A stretch of 35,598 bases of DNA from NCBI GenBank assembly GCA_937885345.1, contig CAKZZH010000125.1, positions 1-35,598 of the forward strand. Direction: 5' to 3'. Position numbers and translations under genes: made by a program. Below are positions 1 through 8,878 of the stretch, one piece after another (the stretch's first letter is position 1; every line of letters begins with the position of its first letter). The notes below the pieces were generated by a model. That model worked only from the letters and a program-made list of their open reading frames with translations, was not told the origin of the DNA and did no database searches. The DNA comes from an uncultured Lachnospiraceae bacterium (GTDB taxonomy: Bacteria > Bacillota > Clostridia > Lachnospirales > Lachnospiraceae).

Positions 1-38
1 TGATGTGACTGGAGTTCAGACGTGTGCTCTTCCGATCT
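1..38. other. Illumina adapter remnant at contig end (artefact)
   Basis: Bases 5-38 match from memory the 34-base Illumina TruSeq read-2 (multiplexing) adapter, from GTGACTGGAG to its usual end GCTCTTCCGATCT. Bases 1-4 may be the end of the index. The coding frame of the HerA-like gene is intact from 1517 down to 39, exactly where the adapter stops. This is sequencing residue, not biology, and it marks a true contig end. Confidence 0.95.
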
Positions 39-1517
39 GGTACCGGCAACGGTCTTGCCCACGCTGTTAACAGCGTTGCTGACTTTCTTGGATTTGGCTG
101 CAGCTTCCTTCTGCTGCTGCTTTGCAAGAGCGGCTTCTTCTTTGGCATTCTGCTTGGCAAGAGCAGCCTCTTCCTTGGCCTTGGCCTCGGCAGCGGCCTC
201 TTCCTCTGCCTGCCTGGCAGCCTCAATACCCTGTCTCTGGAAGAATTCGTAAGCCGAATCCGGATCGTAAGCATTCGCATATTTGGTGTAAAGTATGCTG
301 CCCTTTATTATATTATCCCTGCTTGTATCGTCAATGCCGCCCATAAGACTCTTGGGAGGAAGTATTTTAACCTGCTGCGCGATACCCGGGATACCCTTTT
401 CATCAAGGAAGCTGACAACCGCCTCTGCGGTACCGAGAGCAAGGATCGTATCAAAAGTATTGAAAGCGGGGTTCTCTCTGTAAGACTGTGCCGCTGCCTT
501 AACCGCCTTCTGCTCGGCCGGTGTGTAAGCACGAAGTCCGTGCTGGATTTTATTATTCAGCTGAGCAAGCACACTGTCGGGAACATCCTTGGGCGACTGA
601 GTTATAAAATACACGCCAACACCCTTGGAACGGATAAGTCTTACGACCTGCTCGATCTTCTCCATAAGAGGTGCGGGAGCGTCCTTAAAGAGAAGATGCG
701 CTTCATCAAAGAAGAATACCATCTTGGGCTTCTCAAGATCTCCCACCTCGGGAAGAAGTTCAAAGAGCTCGGAGAGAAGATAAAGCAGGAAGGTTGAATA
801 CAGGCCGATATGATTGATAAGCTTGGTGGAATCAAGTATGTTGATCATTCCTTTGCCGTTCATATCAACGCTGAACAGATCCGCAATATTAAGCGCCGTC
901 TCGCCAAAGAAAGTCTCTCCTCCGTCGATCTCAAGCGCCACAACAGCTCTCACGATCGCTGCGATGGATGCCTTGCTGATATTACCGTAATCGGGAGCAA
1001 GTGCCGCGGAATTCTCCGACATATAATTAAGCATTGCCTTAAGATCTTTGGTATCTATAAGTAGAAGATCATTATCGTCCGCGATCTTAAATGCGATCGA
1101 GAGAAGGTCGCTCTGAAGATCGTTAAGTCCTAAGATTCTTGCAAGAAGTATGGGCCCCATCTCCGAAACCGTGGTTCGAAGCTGAATTCCTCTCTCACCG
1201 TATATATCCCAGAAAGTCGTGGGATATGCGGTATATGAGAAACCCGCCTCTGCAAGGCCGAATCGGGCAATTCTCTTCTGCATGTCCTCGGAATCGGAAC
1301 CGGGCTTACACATACCGGCAAGATCACCCTTTACATCCGACAAAAATACAGGTACACCCATATCACTGAAGGTCTCCGCAAGCACCTTAAGTGTGATGGT
1401 TTTACCTGTTCCGGTTGCTCCTGCAATAAGTCCGTGACGATTGGCCATCTTGGGCTCCATGTACACATTCTCGCCTTCACTTGTCTGCGCGATCCAAATC
1501 TTACCGTCTTTGATCAT
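39..1517 (-). CDS. HerA-like (DUF853/YjgR type) ATPase, 3' part missing
   Basis: The reading frame is open from the ATG at 1517 to the contig edge, giving 493 residues and no stop. A Walker A motif GATGTGKT lies at residues 33-40, and a Walker B ending FFFDEAH has its DEAH at about 271-274. The layout, with the P-loop close to the N-terminus followed by motifs such as LSDVKGDL and FITQSPKDVP, matches the DUF853 family of HerA/FtsK-superfamily ATPases. HerA itself is a DNA translocase in end resection; the role of the bacterial DUF853 proteins is unclear. The last visible ~45 residues are Ala/Lys/Glu/Gln-rich and probably a coiled coil. A GGAG lies about 10 nt before the chosen ATG. The gene sits 47 nt downstream of nagA and is probably cotranscribed. 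The truncation comes from the assembly edge, not from mutation. Confidence 0.88.
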
Positions 1518-1564
1518 CTCATAATCTCCATTGTTGTTGATATTCTATATTCGGGCAAAGCGCT

Positions 1565-2743
1565 TTACAGTTCGTTGCCCCTTAAAATAACCTGTTTAAG
1601 TTCATAGTCCTTCGGGGATGCGATAAGGATATCCGCCTGTCTGCCAACCTTAATCGATCCGACTTTGTCATCGGCGCCGATTGATTTTGCAGGGTTTATC
1701 GTTGCGCATTTGATAACCCTTTGCGGTGGAACACACAGATCGTTAATGCAATGGCGCAGCACATCATAGAGGTTGGCGACGCTCGCCGCAATCGTTCCGT
1801 CGGCCATTATTGCCTTTCTGATCGTGAAGCCGTTTCTGGTAGTGGTGGATACTTTGATCATGTTGCCGCCGAAATCATAGTCCCCGTCCTCAAGGCCGCA
1901 GGCTCTCATGCTGTCGCTGATCAGCACCAGCCTGTCATCACCGAAGATCTCAAAAGCATTACGGTCTACGCTCTCATGATGATGTACGCCGTCTGCGATA
2001 AGCTCCACATAGACATCCTTATTATCTATAGTCGCGCCTATGATTCCCGGAAGTCTTCCTTGATATCCCGGCATGGCATTGTAAATATGCGTAACGTGAG
2101 AAACACCGTTTGAAAAAGCCTCGCAGGAAACGGAATAATCTGCCATACTGTGTCCGATGGATATGATTATCGGGCCGTATATACTCCCGCAATTGCCTGC
2201 TTTCAGACTCTTAATAAAATCCATTGCGCCATGCAGCTCAGGTGCAAGCGTTATCATACGTATCAGATTGCTTGACCCATGCTGAAGAAGCGAAACCAGC
2301 TCAAGATCCGGATACATAAGGTAATCCGCATTATGCGAGCCTTTTTTGGCAGCGGAGAGGAAGGGACCTTCAAGATGAATACCCAGAAAATCTGCCTGAT
2401 CCGCTTTGACGCCATCCCAAAAGCCTGTATACAAATGTGCCGCTTCCATAACGTCTAGAAGCTCATCCTTAAGAAGCGTAACGGTTGTGGGAAGCATCGC
2501 TGTGACTCCGTGAGATGCTTCATACCTTCCCATTCCGATTATCGAACTTGATACACCGTCGGAGAAATCATAGCCTCCCGCACCATGAACATGAACATCC
2601 ACAAGCCCGGGAAACACCATATCTTCGCCTTCTCTGGTCTCTCCCTGAACCGATACATCCGTGATCAGACCGTTCTCATAGCTGACGGAGCCATAATGGA
2701 ATTCGTTATCTTCGGTATAAATATTACCGTTTACTGTCGCCAT
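1565..2743 (-). CDS. nagA: N-acetylglucosamine-6-phosphate deacetylase
   Basis: This cytosolic amidohydrolase removes acetate from GlcNAc-6-phosphate to give glucosamine-6-phosphate in amino-sugar and peptidoglycan recycling. At 392 residues it has normal family length. Visible motifs are HVHG at 51-54, HLEGPF with the metal-ligand Glu at 125, GHS with His198, the HIYNAM stretch with His219, DGVHHH at 251-256 and the catalytic Asp in ISDSM at about 277. No nagB neighbour is present. The methyl-accepting receptor gene lies 65 nt upstream on the same strand, with a hairpin in the gap, so nagA may be in a loose operon with it. The assignment rests on the full set of active-site motifs; a related isoaspartyl or dihydroorotase-like hydrolase is much less likely. 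Confidence 0.93.
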   Translation of the reverse strand: MATVNGNIYTEDNEFHYGSVSYENGLITDVSVQGETREGEDMVFPGLVDVHVHGAGGYDFSDGVSSSIIGMGRYEASHGVTAMLPTTVTLLKDELLDVMEAAHLYTGFWDGVKADQADFLGIHLEGPFLSAAKKGSHNADYLMYPDLELVSLLQHGSSNLIRMITLAPELHGAMDFIKSLKAGNCGSIYGPIIISIGHSMADYSVSCEAFSNGVSHVTHIYNAMPGYQGRLPGIIGATIDNKDVYVELIADGVHHHESVDRNAFEIFGDDRLVLISDSMRACGLEDGDYDFGGNMIKVSTTTRNGFTIRKAIMADGTIAASVANLYDVLRHCINDLCVPPQRVIKCATINPAKSIGADDKVGSIKVGRQADILIASPKDYELKQVILRGNEL

Positions 2744-2771
2744 TGATCCGTGATCATACCTTTCGTTAAAG

Positions 2772-2804
2772 TTACCGCCCGGTATATTTTACCACAGGCG
2801 GCAA
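2772..2804 (-). terminator. Hairpin between receptor gene and nagA, possible weak terminator
   Basis: An 8-bp stem (2772-2779 with 2797-2804, one G-U pair) is extended by an inner GGT/ACC pairing. It starts a few bases after the receptor stop codon. On the minus strand it is followed only by CTTT, so termination would be weak; it could partly uncouple nagA. Confidence 0.35.
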
Positions 2805-2808
2805 TTTA

Positions 2809-4335
2809 CTACATGGACTGTTTAAGCTTGTCGGCATCCATATTAAGCTGATCGACTATACCCATAACATTGTTTACGATCTGTTGATTCTGCTCGCTTA
2901 TCGAATATGTTTCGGAAGCGTGAGCCGATACTTCCTCGGTTATTGCGGATATTGTCTGTATGCTGTCAACGATTACCGTATTGGCGCTGACGAGCTGTTC
3001 AACAGTATCTTCAAGCTGCGTTGAATGCTCGGAAATATTCCTGATATTGTCGGCAATTGAATTAAAATCAGTGGCCGTATCCACGGCAACCCGGCTCTCC
3101 TCTTCGCCCGTTTTAAGAAGGTTATTGATGGTCGACACCATAACATCGATCTGGGATGTAATATCCTTTATAAGTTTGGTAATATCATCCGTTGCACTAC
3201 CGGTCTGCGCCGCAAGATTGGAGATCTCACCGGCAACGACAGCAAAGCCTCTTCCCGCTTCACCCGCTCTGGCTGCTTCAATGCTCGCATTAAGCGAAAG
3301 AAGGCTGGTCTGATCCGCTACATTCGTGATCATATCGGTTATGGAGTTCATCTGAGCCGCCTTCGCCTGGAAGGTGCTGAGTGCAGCCGCAACCTCTTTA
3401 CCTGCTTTATCTATAAGGACCGTAAGCTTATTGAGATCCTCAATATGCTGCTGCCCTTGTTTAACCGCATCCGTTGTAACCGTAACATTGTTGTTGATCT
3501 CTTTGGCTGCTTGAGTAACCGCATCGATATGTTCCTGGATCTCCTGTGTTTTAACCATCTGCTGCTGTATAGCCTCGGCAGATTCGTTGGAGCCCTTGGA
3601 AACATCATTCATTGATTCAAGCGTCTGATCGACAGAATCCTTAAGAGTGTTCATTTCCCGCGAAACACTCTCCACATTCGTTGTCATATCACCCGAAACC
3701 GTAAGTACGCTGTCGAGAATCTTTTCTTCCTTCTCTTTCTCCAGTTCAAGTCTCGCAGATCTTATAGCGGTGAACTTGGTACTGGTAACTTCGGTCCATA
3801 TAAAATATATGACGATCAATATGCTCAGAAGTCCCTGTATCTCCACCGTTGCGGTGTTCGTAACCGCACCGGTCGCAAACTTCCTGATTACATCCGCGAT
3901 ATTAAGTATGATAACACCGATGCCTATGAGCCTTGTATATTTAAGGTCGTTGTAAAGTGTAACAACGATCAACATAGGAATAACATAGGTAAACACAAGA
4001 TCGTTCTGTGCCGTGAACAGAAGGAATGAATAAGTGATCGCATATCCTATTCCCGTAATATGCTTGACAATCTTGGCCGAATGATCACGCAAATAAAATA
4101 TCCATCCCAAAGCAAACGGTATAACGCATATAAGCACCGTCGCAATTATGTACGGAACCGTCCTTGTTTTCTTGATAACCTCAAGAATATAAGCAACAGC
4201 GATTACAGAGGCAATAATGGTATGTGCTGTTAACACAACCTTATTGGCCATCTTAAATTCCGAAAGACCTGACAATCTTTCAAGTTCTTTAACATCCTTT
4301 TTTTCTTTTAAATCAGCAGTCTGCATATTCCGCAT
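2809..4335 (-). CDS. Methyl-accepting chemotaxis protein with multi-spanning N-terminus
   Basis: This is a membrane chemoreceptor that signals to CheA/CheW. Residues about 33-183 hold roughly six hydrophobic segments separated by very short loops. There is no large extracellular ligand domain and no obvious HAMP domain. Residues about 190-508 are the long coiled-coil signalling domain, with the conserved hairpin tip (EAARAGEAGRGFAVVAGE) near residues 350-370. The sensor type therefore detects something in or near the membrane, and its ligand cannot be told. The start is ambiguous. GGAGGT lies only 2-3 nt before the first ATG, and a second ATG three codons on (4326) has a 12-nt spacing. No other chemotaxis gene is nearby. 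The gene is preceded by an AT-rich gap just downstream of the sulP terminator. Confidence 0.9.
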   Translation of the reverse strand: MRNMQTADLKEKKDVKELERLSGLSEFKMANKVVLTAHTIIASVIAVAYILEVIKKTRTVPYIIATVLICVIPFALGWIFYLRDHSAKIVKHITGIGYAITYSFLLFTAQNDLVFTYVIPMLIVVTLYNDLKYTRLIGIGVIILNIADVIRKFATGAVTNTATVEIQGLLSILIVIYFIWTEVTSTKFTAIRSARLELEKEKEEKILDSVLTVSGDMTTNVESVSREMNTLKDSVDQTLESMNDVSKGSNESAEAIQQQMVKTQEIQEHIDAVTQAAKEINNNVTVTTDAVKQGQQHIEDLNKLTVLIDKAGKEVAAALSTFQAKAAQMNSITDMITNVADQTSLLSLNASIEAARAGEAGRGFAVVAGEISNLAAQTGSATDDITKLIKDITSQIDVMVSTINNLLKTGEEESRVAVDTATDFNSIADNIRNISEHSTQLEDTVEQLVSANTVIVDSIQTISAITEEVSAHASETYSISEQNQQIVNNVMGIVDQLNMDADKLKQSM

Positions 4336-4414
4336 TTACCTCCTTCAATAACACTTTAATTAATTATATAAAAAAAAAGCATAGAAATCCACAAAAATAT
4401 AGGAAAAAGGACAT

Positions 4415-4446
4415 AAAAAACGGGACCGGCATAATTGCCGGTCCCG
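4415..4446 (-). terminator. Intrinsic terminator after the SulP transporter gene
   Basis: A perfect 10-bp GC-rich stem (4421-4430 with 4437-4446) has a 6-nt loop. On the minus strand it is followed at once by a run of six T (4415-4420). It lies 14 nt after the transporter stop codon. Confidence 0.92.
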
Positions 4447-4459
4447 TATGGGCGTTCGA

Positions 4460-6127
4460 TCAAGCACGCGCGTCTATTATATCCTTTGCGCGTGAAAGCG
4501 CACTGTCGATATGCTCGCAAAAATTATCTTTGCCTATTTTATCGGCGAAGCCGGCCTTGACCATAGTCTTCATCGGCTGTTCGTTAACATGCGAAAAAAT
4601 CATCTGAACACCGTTCTTGCGGCAGTTCTCGTAGAGATCCTCAATGGCCTTCATCGCGGTAACATCAAGCGCCGGGACGCCTCTCATACGGATTATCAGG
4701 CACCTGGTATAGTCTTTTAAAGTGATCTCACTGATATGATAAGCGGCACCGAAGAAGAGCGGACCGTTTATCTCATAGACGCGGACGCTCTTCGGAACCT
4801 CCCTGAGCTCAATGGCATCGGGATCGTTCTCATCATCGAAATATTTCCAGCCCTTTACCTTGGACTCATCGCTCATTCTCTTCATAAAAAGCACACAGGC
4901 AACGATCATACCGAATTCTATCGCAACCACAAGGTCGAACACAACGGTAAGCACGAAGGTGAGCACGAGCACGATAATATCGCTCTTGGGCGCTGTCTTG
5001 CACAGATTCACAAAAGTCTTCCAGCCGCACATATTGTACGCTACCATAAAAAGTATGGCTGCGATCGTCGGCATCGGGATCCATGCCGCATAAGGCATGA
5101 GCACTATGAGGATCAGAAGAAGCACGATCGAATGCACCATACCGGCTATGGGAGTACGACCGCCGTTTTTGATATTGGCCGCAGTACGCGCGATCGCGCC
5201 TGTTGCAGGTATTCCGCCAAAGAGCACCGAACCGATGTTACCGATACCCTGCGCGATGAGCTCCATATTGGAACGGTGCTTCGAACCGATCATTGAATCT
5301 GCGACAACCGCGGACAGAAGGGACTCGATCGCTGCAAGGATCGCTATCGTAAAACCGTCCGAAAACGCTGCGGCAATATTTGATAATGTGATCTCGGGGA
5401 AAGTAAAATGAGGAAGGGAGCTGCTTATCGTGTAGAGGTCTCCGATCGTATTCACTTCGAGATGGAAGCCCTTAACCATTCCAATGCCTGCAAATACGGC
5501 GATCAGAGAAGCAGGGACTTTGTTTAAGTATTTTATCTTGGGCCAGAAAATAAGGATAAGAAGGCATACACCGCCTACGAGAAGTGCCCATAGATTGATG
5601 CTTCCAAAGTTGCGGACAATGGCCGTAACCTTCTCGGTGGTCTCGATAGTAACGGTTCCTTCGGGATAAGTAAGTCCGAGAAAATCCTTTATCTGACCGA
5701 TAAGGATGGTCAATGCAATGCCGGCCGTAAAGCCTGTTGTGATCGTGTAGGGAATGAATTTAATAAGGCTGCCGAGCCTTAAAACACCCATGATTATAAG
5801 GAGAATCCCGGCGATAATCGTAGCGATGATAAGACCGTTCATTCCGTTTTTGGCAACAATGCCTGCAACTATAGTTGCAAAGGCTGCCGTCGGGCCCGCG
5901 ATCTGCACCCTGCTGCCACCGAAAAATGCAATAAGAAATCCCGCAACTATCGCGGTGTAAATACCCTGCTCAGGTCCGACGCCCGATGCAAGCGCAAGTG
6001 CGATCGAGAGAGGAAGTGCGATTATCGCAACAATGATTCCCGAAATCACGTCCTTGCCGAACTGCCCTGCAGAATAGTTCTTCATTACCGAAAAAAGCTT
6101 CGGTTTAAGTTTTTCCTTGCTGTTCAT
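4460..6127 (-). CDS. SulP-family anion transporter with STAS domain
   Basis: This is an integral membrane anion transporter of the SLC26/SulP family, 555 residues. It starts with the typical cytosolic lead and first helix (KDVISGIIVAIIALPLSIA), followed by 10-14 hydrophobic segments up to about residue 420. The C-terminal STAS domain spans about 430-545 and includes VYEINGPLFFGAA and VPALDVTAM. Family members carry sulfate, bicarbonate, C4-dicarboxylate or other anions, and the sequence alone does not decide the substrate. The gene is monocistronic: a strong terminator follows it, and a 161-bp AT-rich gap with no clear sigma-A promoter precedes it. Confidence 0.92.
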   Translation of the reverse strand: MNSKEKLKPKLFSVMKNYSAGQFGKDVISGIIVAIIALPLSIALALASGVGPEQGIYTAIVAGFLIAFFGGSRVQIAGPTAAFATIVAGIVAKNGMNGLIIATIIAGILLIIMGVLRLGSLIKFIPYTITTGFTAGIALTILIGQIKDFLGLTYPEGTVTIETTEKVTAIVRNFGSINLWALLVGGVCLLILIFWPKIKYLNKVPASLIAVFAGIGMVKGFHLEVNTIGDLYTISSSLPHFTFPEITLSNIAAAFSDGFTIAILAAIESLLSAVVADSMIGSKHRSNMELIAQGIGNIGSVLFGGIPATGAIARTAANIKNGGRTPIAGMVHSIVLLLILIVLMPYAAWIPMPTIAAILFMVAYNMCGWKTFVNLCKTAPKSDIIVLVLTFVLTVVFDLVVAIEFGMIVACVLFMKRMSDESKVKGWKYFDDENDPDAIELREVPKSVRVYEINGPLFFGAAYHISEITLKDYTRCLIIRMRGVPALDVTAMKAIEDLYENCRKNGVQMIFSHVNEQPMKTMVKAGFADKIGKDNFCEHIDSALSRAKDIIDARA

Positions 6128-6288
6128 TTTCTCTTTCCCATTCCCGTAAAATTATCATTTTGCTGATAAAGCGAAGATATTGTAGCAGATAAAGTCAAGG
6201 AATGGAATCTGCAAATTATACAAATTATCGAAGAATTACAACGGATAGTGTGGACATATTGTGAACCCGGCGAGGAGCGGTTATCCGT

Positions 6289-7050
6289 TCATCGGATATC
6301 CCTCTTCATCCTGGCGCGGAAAATAAGTACCGCCGGTATGTATATCAGAAGGCCCGATAAAACGCACACCAAAGCGCACCTTAGAAAACCGTCATACGAG
6401 CCGGCAAGGGGCATTCTTGCGAATTTTACGCCGTAATAGAAAGGGAGCGCACAAGCAACGTCCCTTATCGCGCCGCCCATATTATCGACATCCATCCATA
6501 TTCCGCCGAGCATTCCGGCAGCAGAGATGAGTATCGAACCGATTCCCGGAGCCGCCTTGTCACTCAAAAGAGTTCCGAAAATAATACCCAGTCCGATAAA
6601 GAAAAACACCGAAGGTATAAGTGCTGCCATTGACAGAAGCGCACCGGTAACCGGATAATCATTTCCGTTTATCGCAGCGATCACCAAACCCGCTCCGTAG
6701 CATATCACCATCTGAATAAGCGAGAGAGCAAAGACAGGAAGCGTGTACCCGACAATATAATCCGCAGGCTTCATCGGCGATGAATAAAGCCTCAGAAGAA
6801 GGGATGTCTGGCGGTCCTTTGAAACCTGGATCTCAGTAAAAAGCATCACAAAGCAAAGTCCGAAATATGCCACTCCGGGAGTAAGATTCTGTATGTGAAA
6901 CGAAGTCACATTTGCATGCGCCGGGATGCTGCGGTCAACAATGCTCATAATTATCAGCATAACGATCGGAAAGCCAAGGCAGAAAATATAACTGAGCGGC
7001 TCCCTCAGGATTTCTTTTAATGTCCTTTTTGCAAAAACAATACCTTTCAT
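6289..7050 (-). CDS. ABC-2 type transporter permease
   Basis: The 253-residue protein has about six membrane segments, beginning with FCLGFPIVMLIIMSIV after a short cytosolic lead. The arrangement fits the ABC-2 permease family, whose members export drugs, peptides, lipids or polysaccharides. It is the partner of the ATPase gene 11 nt upstream, and its Shine-Dalgarno (GGAGGGCGGAG) fills that gap. It is the last gene of the LytTR-DUF3021-ABC operon, so the pump is probably made under LytTR control. No intrinsic terminator with a T-run follows. The substrate is unknown. Confidence 0.88.
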   Translation of the reverse strand: MKGIVFAKRTLKEILREPLSYIFCLGFPIVMLIIMSIVDRSIPAHANVTSFHIQNLTPGVAYFGLCFVMLFTEIQVSKDRQTSLLLRLYSSPMKPADYIVGYTLPVFALSLIQMVICYGAGLVIAAINGNDYPVTGALLSMAALIPSVFFFIGLGIIFGTLLSDKAAPGIGSILISAAGMLGGIWMDVDNMGGAIRDVACALPFYYGVKFARMPLAGSYDGFLRCALVCVLSGLLIYIPAVLIFRARMKRDIR

Positions 7051-7061
7051 CTCCGCCCTCC

Positions 7062-7793
7062 TTACATTTCTTCCACGATCTTAACAAAAGCATCCTCGAG
7101 CGTATCGGTCTGTGAAAGTTTCTTAAGTTCATCGAGTGTACCGGCTGCTTTAAGATTGCCCCCGGCCATGACCGCTATCTCATCCGACAGTGCCTCGGCC
7201 TCCTCCATATAGTGAGTGGTGAGGATGATCGTTATTTTACCCTTTAAGGCTTCGATCTCCTTCCAAAGACTCCGTCTTGCAAGCACGTCAAGGCCTAGTG
7301 TGGGCTCATCCAGATACAGAACCTGCGGCTGCGTAATGAGCGCCATTGCGAGGCTGACCTTCCTCTGCCAGCCGCCCGAAAAAGTCTTGGCTTTAACCTT
7401 TTCCACTTCTTTAAGGGTAAAATGCTCTATCATCCTGCCGGCAGCAAGCCTGCTCTTTTCTCCGTCCATACCATATATACCTGCGATAAATTCAAGGTTT
7501 TCGCGAACGGTAAGGTTAGGCGCGATCGAGGTTTCCTGAGGCGAGAGACTGCTTATTCTTTTGATCTTATCAAGGTCTGTCAGAATGCTGCATCCCATAA
7601 CCGACGCGTCGCCCGCAGTCGGCTTTGTGAGTCCCGTAAGCATTCTTATAGTCGTCGTTTTGCCTGCCCCGTTAACACCCAGGATCGAGAAAAGACTTCC
7701 CGTTTTTACTTTAATATTCAGCTCATTTACCGCTCTTTTGGCACCAAAATCCTTGCAAAGCCCTTTAATTTCAATGCTGTACTCCACTTTCAC
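7062..7793 (-). CDS. ABC transporter ATP-binding protein
   Basis: This cytosolic ATPase subunit energises the adjacent ABC-2 permease. Over 243 residues it has Walker A GVNGAGKT at 39-46, a signature motif in the form FSGGWQRK, Walker B LYLDEPTLGLD and an H-loop TTHYMEEA. It resembles the CcmA/drug-exporter branch. The start is a GTG at 7793 with GGGAG upstream, and it overlaps the end of the DUF3021 gene by 23 nt. The overlap implies translational coupling with that membrane protein. Confidence 0.93.
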   Translation of the reverse strand: MKVEYSIEIKGLCKDFGAKRAVNELNIKVKTGSLFSILGVNGAGKTTTIRMLTGLTKPTAGDASVMGCSILTDLDKIKRISSLSPQETSIAPNLTVRENLEFIAGIYGMDGEKSRLAAGRMIEHFTLKEVEKVKAKTFSGGWQRKVSLAMALITQPQVLYLDEPTLGLDVLARRSLWKEIEALKGKITIILTTHYMEEAEALSDEIAVMAGGNLKAAGTLDELKKLSQTDTLEDAFVKIVEEM

Positions 7794-8235
7794 CGCTCCC
7801 TTCCATAAGGTGGTTGTTTATTTCCTTTATATTTCTTTCGCATATTTTATATTGAATGATCCAGCAGCAGGCATAGGTCAGAAGCATGCTCGCCATAGTC
7901 GTGATCGCCGACTGCGGATACTTGAAGATTTCCCATAAGAAGCCGCCGATCGGGATCCAGACCGCAAGCAATATCAGCAGATATAAAATACTCTGAACAA
8001 CAAGTCCGGGTTTCTTAAGTTCAAATATCGCCGTACCCGCGCCTGCCGTACCGCTCAGGATACCGATCAGAAGAAGTTCAACGGCAAAGGCCTTAAGAGT
8101 CGAGTCAAATCTTGCCAGATATTCCGGAAGCATCGGCTCTTTGCCGGTTATGCTCATAACGATCAGCTGCACGATAAGTACGATCGCAATTGAATAACAG
8201 AAGCTGTTTATAAATTTGATCAATGCCTTTTTCAT
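7771..8235 (-). CDS. DUF3021 family membrane protein
   Basis: The 154-residue protein has four predicted membrane helices: about residues 10-28, 46-68, 74-95 and 101-130. The length, helix pattern and position directly after a LytTR gene match DUF3021. In streptococcal LytTR systems of the HdrRM/BrsRM kind, the membrane partner holds the regulator inactive; by analogy this protein may be the sensor or inhibitor. The longer reading frame upstream runs into the LytTR gene. The ATG at 8235 was chosen because GGGAGG sits just before it, inside the last LytTR codons. Only one base separates the two genes, a sign of tight coupling. Confidence 0.85.
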   Translation of the reverse strand: MKKALIKFINSFCYSIAIVLIVQLIVMSITGKEPMLPEYLARFDSTLKAFAVELLLIGILSGTAGAGTAIFELKKPGLVVQSILYLLILLAVWIPIGGFLWEIFKYPQSAITTMASMLLTYACCWIIQYKICERNIKEINNHLMEGSGESGVQH

Positions 8236-8236
8236 A

Positions 8237-8683
8237 CTATTTACCTCCCAGCAAAGCTTCCTTGATAGTCTTGACGTAACGCCTTGAAACATAGGTTTCG
8301 TCACCGTTCTTCAAAGTGAGCCTGATAGTGCCTGAAATGCTCATATCCAGCCTCTTGATATAATCCGAATTGATCATCTCGGAATTGGATATTCTGATAA
8401 ATGTCCCCGATGGCAGCCTTTCTTCGAGCGAGTATAACCGTTCCTTTACCTCATAGCTTTGCTCGCGCGTCCTGACATATACTTTTTTGTTCTCGGAATA
8501 GATGCGGACAATCTGCGCATAAGTAAGCCTTACAGCCTCCCCGCCGCTATAAGCGGTTATCACGCTTCCCGTAAGATTTAAGATCCCCTGATACAATTCG
8601 ACAAGTTCCTCATTTTTGTCCCTGCCGCACAGGTGGATCTCGTTTTCTTTGTATATTTCCTGTATATCGTATTTTATCTTCAT
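8237..8683 (-). CDS. LytTR-domain DNA-binding regulator without receiver domain
   Basis: This is a transcription regulator of 148 residues. The C-terminal ~100 residues are a LytTR domain, with features such as YVRTREQSYEV, FIRISNSEMIN and the closing VSRRYVKTIKEAL. There is no phosphoacceptor receiver domain, so control probably comes from the adjacent DUF3021 protein and not from a histidine kinase. A GTG at 8689 overlaps the Shine-Dalgarno GAGGTG. The ATG at 8683 has correct spacing and is preferred. It is the first gene of the operon. A candidate operator of two direct repeats 21 bp apart lies about 60-90 bp upstream. Confidence 0.88.
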   Translation of the reverse strand: MKIKYDIQEIYKENEIHLCGRDKNEELVELYQGILNLTGSVITAYSGGEAVRLTYAQIVRIYSENKKVYVRTREQSYEVKERLYSLEERLPSGTFIRISNSEMINSDYIKRLDMSISGTIRLTLKNGDETYVSRRYVKTIKEALLGGK

Positions 8684-8738
8684 AAGCACCTCACTTGATC
8701 ATTCTTGCATTTGGGAAATGTAAAATCAACCCTTTTAG

Positions 8739-8770
8739 GACAGTCGGTCGTTTTGGCACGATAAGTGGTC
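8739..8770 (-). promoter_or_regulatory. Candidate LytTR operator (two direct repeats)
   Basis: On the minus strand, GACCACTTATC (8770-8760) and GACCGACTGTC (8749-8739) agree at 7 of 11 positions and are exactly 21 bp apart, two helical turns. LytTR proteins such as AgrA bind tandem ~9-bp repeats with about this spacing. A weak promoter is possible just downstream: TTGATT at 8729-8724 and AAGAAT at 8706-8701 with a 17-bp spacer, or TACATT at 8722-8717. Confidence 0.5.
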
Positions 8771-8800
8771 AAAAAAAGAGGCTCGCAATGAGTCTCTTTT
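8771..8800. terminator. Bidirectional intrinsic terminator-like hairpin
   Basis: A 9-bp stem with one G-U pair (8776-8784 with 8790-8798) and a 5-nt loop is flanked by seven A on the left, a T-run for minus-strand transcripts, and by TTTT on the right. It lies immediately upstream of the LytTR operator. No minus-strand gene precedes it up to 9012. Confidence 0.6.
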
Positions 8801-8878
8801 CAGGTCGGCTTATCTACATTATTTACGAAGATTCAAATAGAAGATTAGTATAACCAAGGGGGGCAAAGTTCGCCAAAA

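Noticed and set aside
24..797. 257-codon plus-strand frame near the left edge
   Set aside because: It begins in the adapter and runs antisense to the HerA-like gene, whose motifs are clear on the other strand.
6180..6215. Promoter TTGACT...TACAAT before the SulP gene
   Set aside because: The spacer is only 8 bp, and no alternative pair in the gap has proper spacing.
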